Assembly (NCBI GenBank): GCA_021464525.1
Contig: JADRCO010001328.1
Span: forward strand, 1 to 20,235
Length of the DNA: 20,235 nt
Direction of reading: 5' to 3'
From: Rhizophagus sp. LPA8_4_AMF
Lineage: Eukaryota > Glomeromycota > Glomeromycetes > Glomerales > Glomeraceae
This document shows positions 20,181 through 20,235 of this stretch, in pieces. The notes beneath the pieces are model-generated. The model was not told the origin of the DNA, searched no databases, and worked only from the letters and a program-made list of their open reading frames with translations. The position numbers and the translations under genes were made by a program. Numbering within the stretch: position 1 is the stretch's first letter; each line of letters starts with the position of its first letter.

Positions 20181-20235
<55 letters not shown>
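20181..20235. repeat. Homopolymer run T55 to the window end
   Basis: The window finishes in 55 uninterrupted T residues after a CT-rich stretch. Whether the run continues beyond the edge cannot be seen. It may be a real tract or the broken end of an assembled sequence. Confidence 0.8.

Overview
The window looks like nuclear DNA of an arbuscular mycorrhizal fungus, most likely Rhizophagus or a close relative (Glomeromycotina). The evidence is strong AT richness with many homopolymer runs, short GT-AG introns of 66-85 bp, and a WD-repeat-like plus ion-transport protein of a type I recall as abundant in Rhizophagus. The assignment comes from recognition, not from a search.

Four spliced genes can be built exon by exon. 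(1) Minus strand, 7349 to 3351: eight exons, 1155 aa, an N-terminal beta-propeller-like part and a C-terminal six-helix TRP-like ion-transport domain. (2) Plus strand, 8981 to 10715: three exons including a 24-nt microexon, 526 aa, a low-complexity Ser/Asn/Gln-rich basic protein with six SPRSS-type repeats; function unknown. (3) and (4) Minus strand, 13681 to 11550 and 19198 to 17045: tandem paralogues of 657 and 664 aa with the arthropod-type hemocyanin/prophenoloxidase fold. Both keep all six copper-binding histidines and share three exons with the same intron positions.

Genes 3 and 4 lie in a direct segmental duplication (about 10.95-14.5 kb and 16.48-20.1 kb, offset about 5.5 kb) that carries their flanks too. 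A 201-bp exonic stretch is completely identical between the copies while neighbouring coding sequence has diverged, which suggests recent gene conversion. Between the copies lies a 1.1-kb fold-back repeat field of degenerate TTCGCCGAA units in two orientations.

Left to right: 1-3350 is gene-poor, with a tandem repeat and a possible promoter and first exon near 200-420; 3351-7349 channel gene; 7350-8980 is an intergenic spacer between divergently transcribed genes, with a small signal-peptide ORF that looks like the start of a decayed gene and a palindromic TTACGTAA site; 8981-10715 repeat protein; 10716-11549 AT-rich convergent spacer; 11550-14500 first hemocyanin-like unit; 14690-15790 fold-back repeats; 15790-16480 featureless apart from short repeats; 16480-20120 second hemocyanin-like unit; the window ends in a 55-nt T run. 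No tRNA, rRNA, CRISPR or intact transposase/reverse transcriptase gene was recognised, and the four genes do not form an obvious pathway together.
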